Shown piece by piece: positions 5,328-6,135 of a DNA stretch of 6,135 nucleotides; the first letter of the stretch is position 1; each line of letters starts with the position of its first letter. Origin of the DNA: Chloroflexota bacterium. GTDB lineage: Bacteria > Chloroflexota > Anaerolineae > Anaerolineales > UBA11579. Position numbers and translations under genes: made by a program. The notes under the pieces were generated by a model. It made no database searches. It saw nothing but the letters and a program-made list of their open reading frames with translations, and was not told the DNA's origin. The stretch is from assembly GCA_030610225.1 (NCBI GenBank), contig JAUWSD010000078.1, forward strand, positions 1 to 6,135, read 5' to 3'.

Positions 5328-6135
5328 ATGTACTTAAAAGGAAGCAAGTGGAATCTTCGGAAAAGAAGAAAGAAGAATCGGGTCAATCCAGCTTTTGTGG
5401 TTTTAATATTGATCTTGATCGGGGCGGTCTTTGTATTTAATCAATTTATCATTCCACAGCTGCCAGCCCAGACCCTGCCGACCCCAACCCCAACTCAGCA
5501 TCCGGAAGATATTCTTTCAGAGGCTGAATTAAATTATGAGGATGGGAATATGGTCAGGGCGGTTGAGCTGTATGCGCAGGCTGTTCAGCTTGACCCAACA
5601 AATTACGAAATATATATAAAGCTGGCCCGGACCCAGATATTTGCCAGCCAGTTTGAAGCTGCTCGAACCAGCGCTACCAATGCCCTACTGCTTTCACCAA
5701 ATAATGTGGAGGCTCTGGTGTATTTGGGTTCCGCCCTTACCTATCTTGAGGATTATGAGCAGGCAAGGGAAAGATTGGAGACGGTTTTATCACTTAGCCC
5801 TGATTATGGTCTTGCACATGCTTTTTATGCGGAATTGATGATCGCTTTAGAAGATTTCGAGCTTGCGAGTGAATACTCGAATTCTGCATTGGGATTGAAC
5901 CCAAATTCTTTCGAAGTGCACCGGGCCAGGGGATATGTGCTTGAGCAAACAGGAAATTATGATGAAGCAATAGCAGAATATTTAAAAGCAAATGAGATCA
6001 ATGGCTCGGTAGCAGAGCTGCATATCATGCTCGGAAGAACTTATTGGTCGTTGGACTTGCTGGAAGAAGCGGTAGAGGAATTCAACCAGGCGGATGGGTT
6101 GAACCCATCTGACCCGACACCGGAGACATATATAA
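5328..6135 (+). CDS. Membrane-anchored tetratricopeptide repeat protein, incomplete at the right edge
   Basis: I do not recognise a specific family beyond TPR. The frame is open from ATG 5328 to the window end (269 residues, no stop). Residues 1-19 are strongly basic (RKRRKKNR), followed by one hydrophobic segment (about 21-42, PAFVVLILILIGAVFVFN), which predicts a cytoplasmic N-terminus with the rest outside the membrane (positive-inside rule). A Pro/Thr linker PTPTPTQ (51-57) leads to about six consecutive TPR units: roughly 58-91, 92-125, 127-159, 161-193, 195-227 and 228-261. Each follows the 34-residue pattern with Ala at the helix crossing and an ending such as LDP, LSP or LNP. TPR arrays bind other proteins; the partner is unknown. 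The only other in-frame ATG is codon 74, inside repeat one, so ATG 5328 is the best start despite lacking a ribosome site. It is divergent from trmD, with no evident functional link to the heat-shock genes. Confidence 0.85.
   Translation, partial: MYLKGSKWNLRKRRKKNRVNPAFVVLILILIGAVFVFNQFIIPQLPAQTLPTPTPTQHPEDILSEAELNYEDGNMVRAVELYAQAVQLDPTNYEIYIKLARTQIFASQFEAARTSATNALLLSPNNVEALVYLGSALTYLEDYEQARERLETVLSLSPDYGLAHAFYAELMIALEDFELASEYSNSALGLNPNSFEVHRARGYVLEQTGNYDEAIAEYLKANEINGSVAELHIMLGRTYWSLDLLEEAVEEFNQADGLNPSDPTPETYI

Noticed and set aside
5320..5337. Five-codon ORF (MKRCT) overlapping the TPR gene start
   Set aside because: Its ATG overlaps the predicted -10, so it would not be transcribed from the proposed promoter, and it has no ribosome site.
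1..6135. Defence island, mobile element, CRISPR array, tRNA or novel multi-gene system
   Set aside because: All gene space is explained by heat-shock genes, trmD and one TPR gene. No transposase, integrase, repeat array or tRNA-like cloverleaf was seen on either strand.

Overview
The window reads as ordinary bacterial chromosome from a Chloroflexota-like organism, probably Anaerolineae. This placement is an inference. It rests on the hrcA-grpE-dnaK-dnaJ gene order with CIRCE control, a DnaK that keeps the long lobe-I segment missing from Firmicutes proteins, and a membrane-anchored TPR protein with a Pro-Thr linker of the kind common in that group. No phage, transposon, CRISPR, tRNA or rRNA signal is visible, and gene density is high.

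Layout: positions 1-4322 on the minus strand carry a class I heat-shock operon, transcribed right to left as hrcA, grpE, dnaK and dnaJ. dnaJ runs off the left edge after 202 residues. A sigma-A type promoter with an extended -10 (4369-4398) is followed by a perfect CIRCE operator (4326-4352), where HrcA would bind. This gives a self-regulated unit: HrcA represses the chaperones, and GrpE (nucleotide exchange) and DnaJ (J-domain co-chaperone) drive the DnaK ATPase cycle. The 130 bp dnaK-dnaJ gap holds three consecutive stem-loops. In two of them the imperfect positions pair as G-U only in the minus-strand RNA.

Upstream of the operon, on the same strand, is trmD (4464-5186), the tRNA m1G37 methyltransferase. 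It stands here without the ribosomal-protein neighbours it usually has. A 141 bp divergent region (5187-5327) separates it from a plus-strand gene (5328 to the right edge, incomplete) for an N-terminally anchored TPR protein. A good -35/-10 pair ends six bases before that gene's ATG, which suggests a leaderless transcript.

I see no new multi-gene system. The observations most worth a second look are the extension of the CIRCE operator into a 13-bp-arm palindrome directly before the first hrcA ATG, the dnaK-dnaJ hairpin series, and the apparently leaderless TPR gene.
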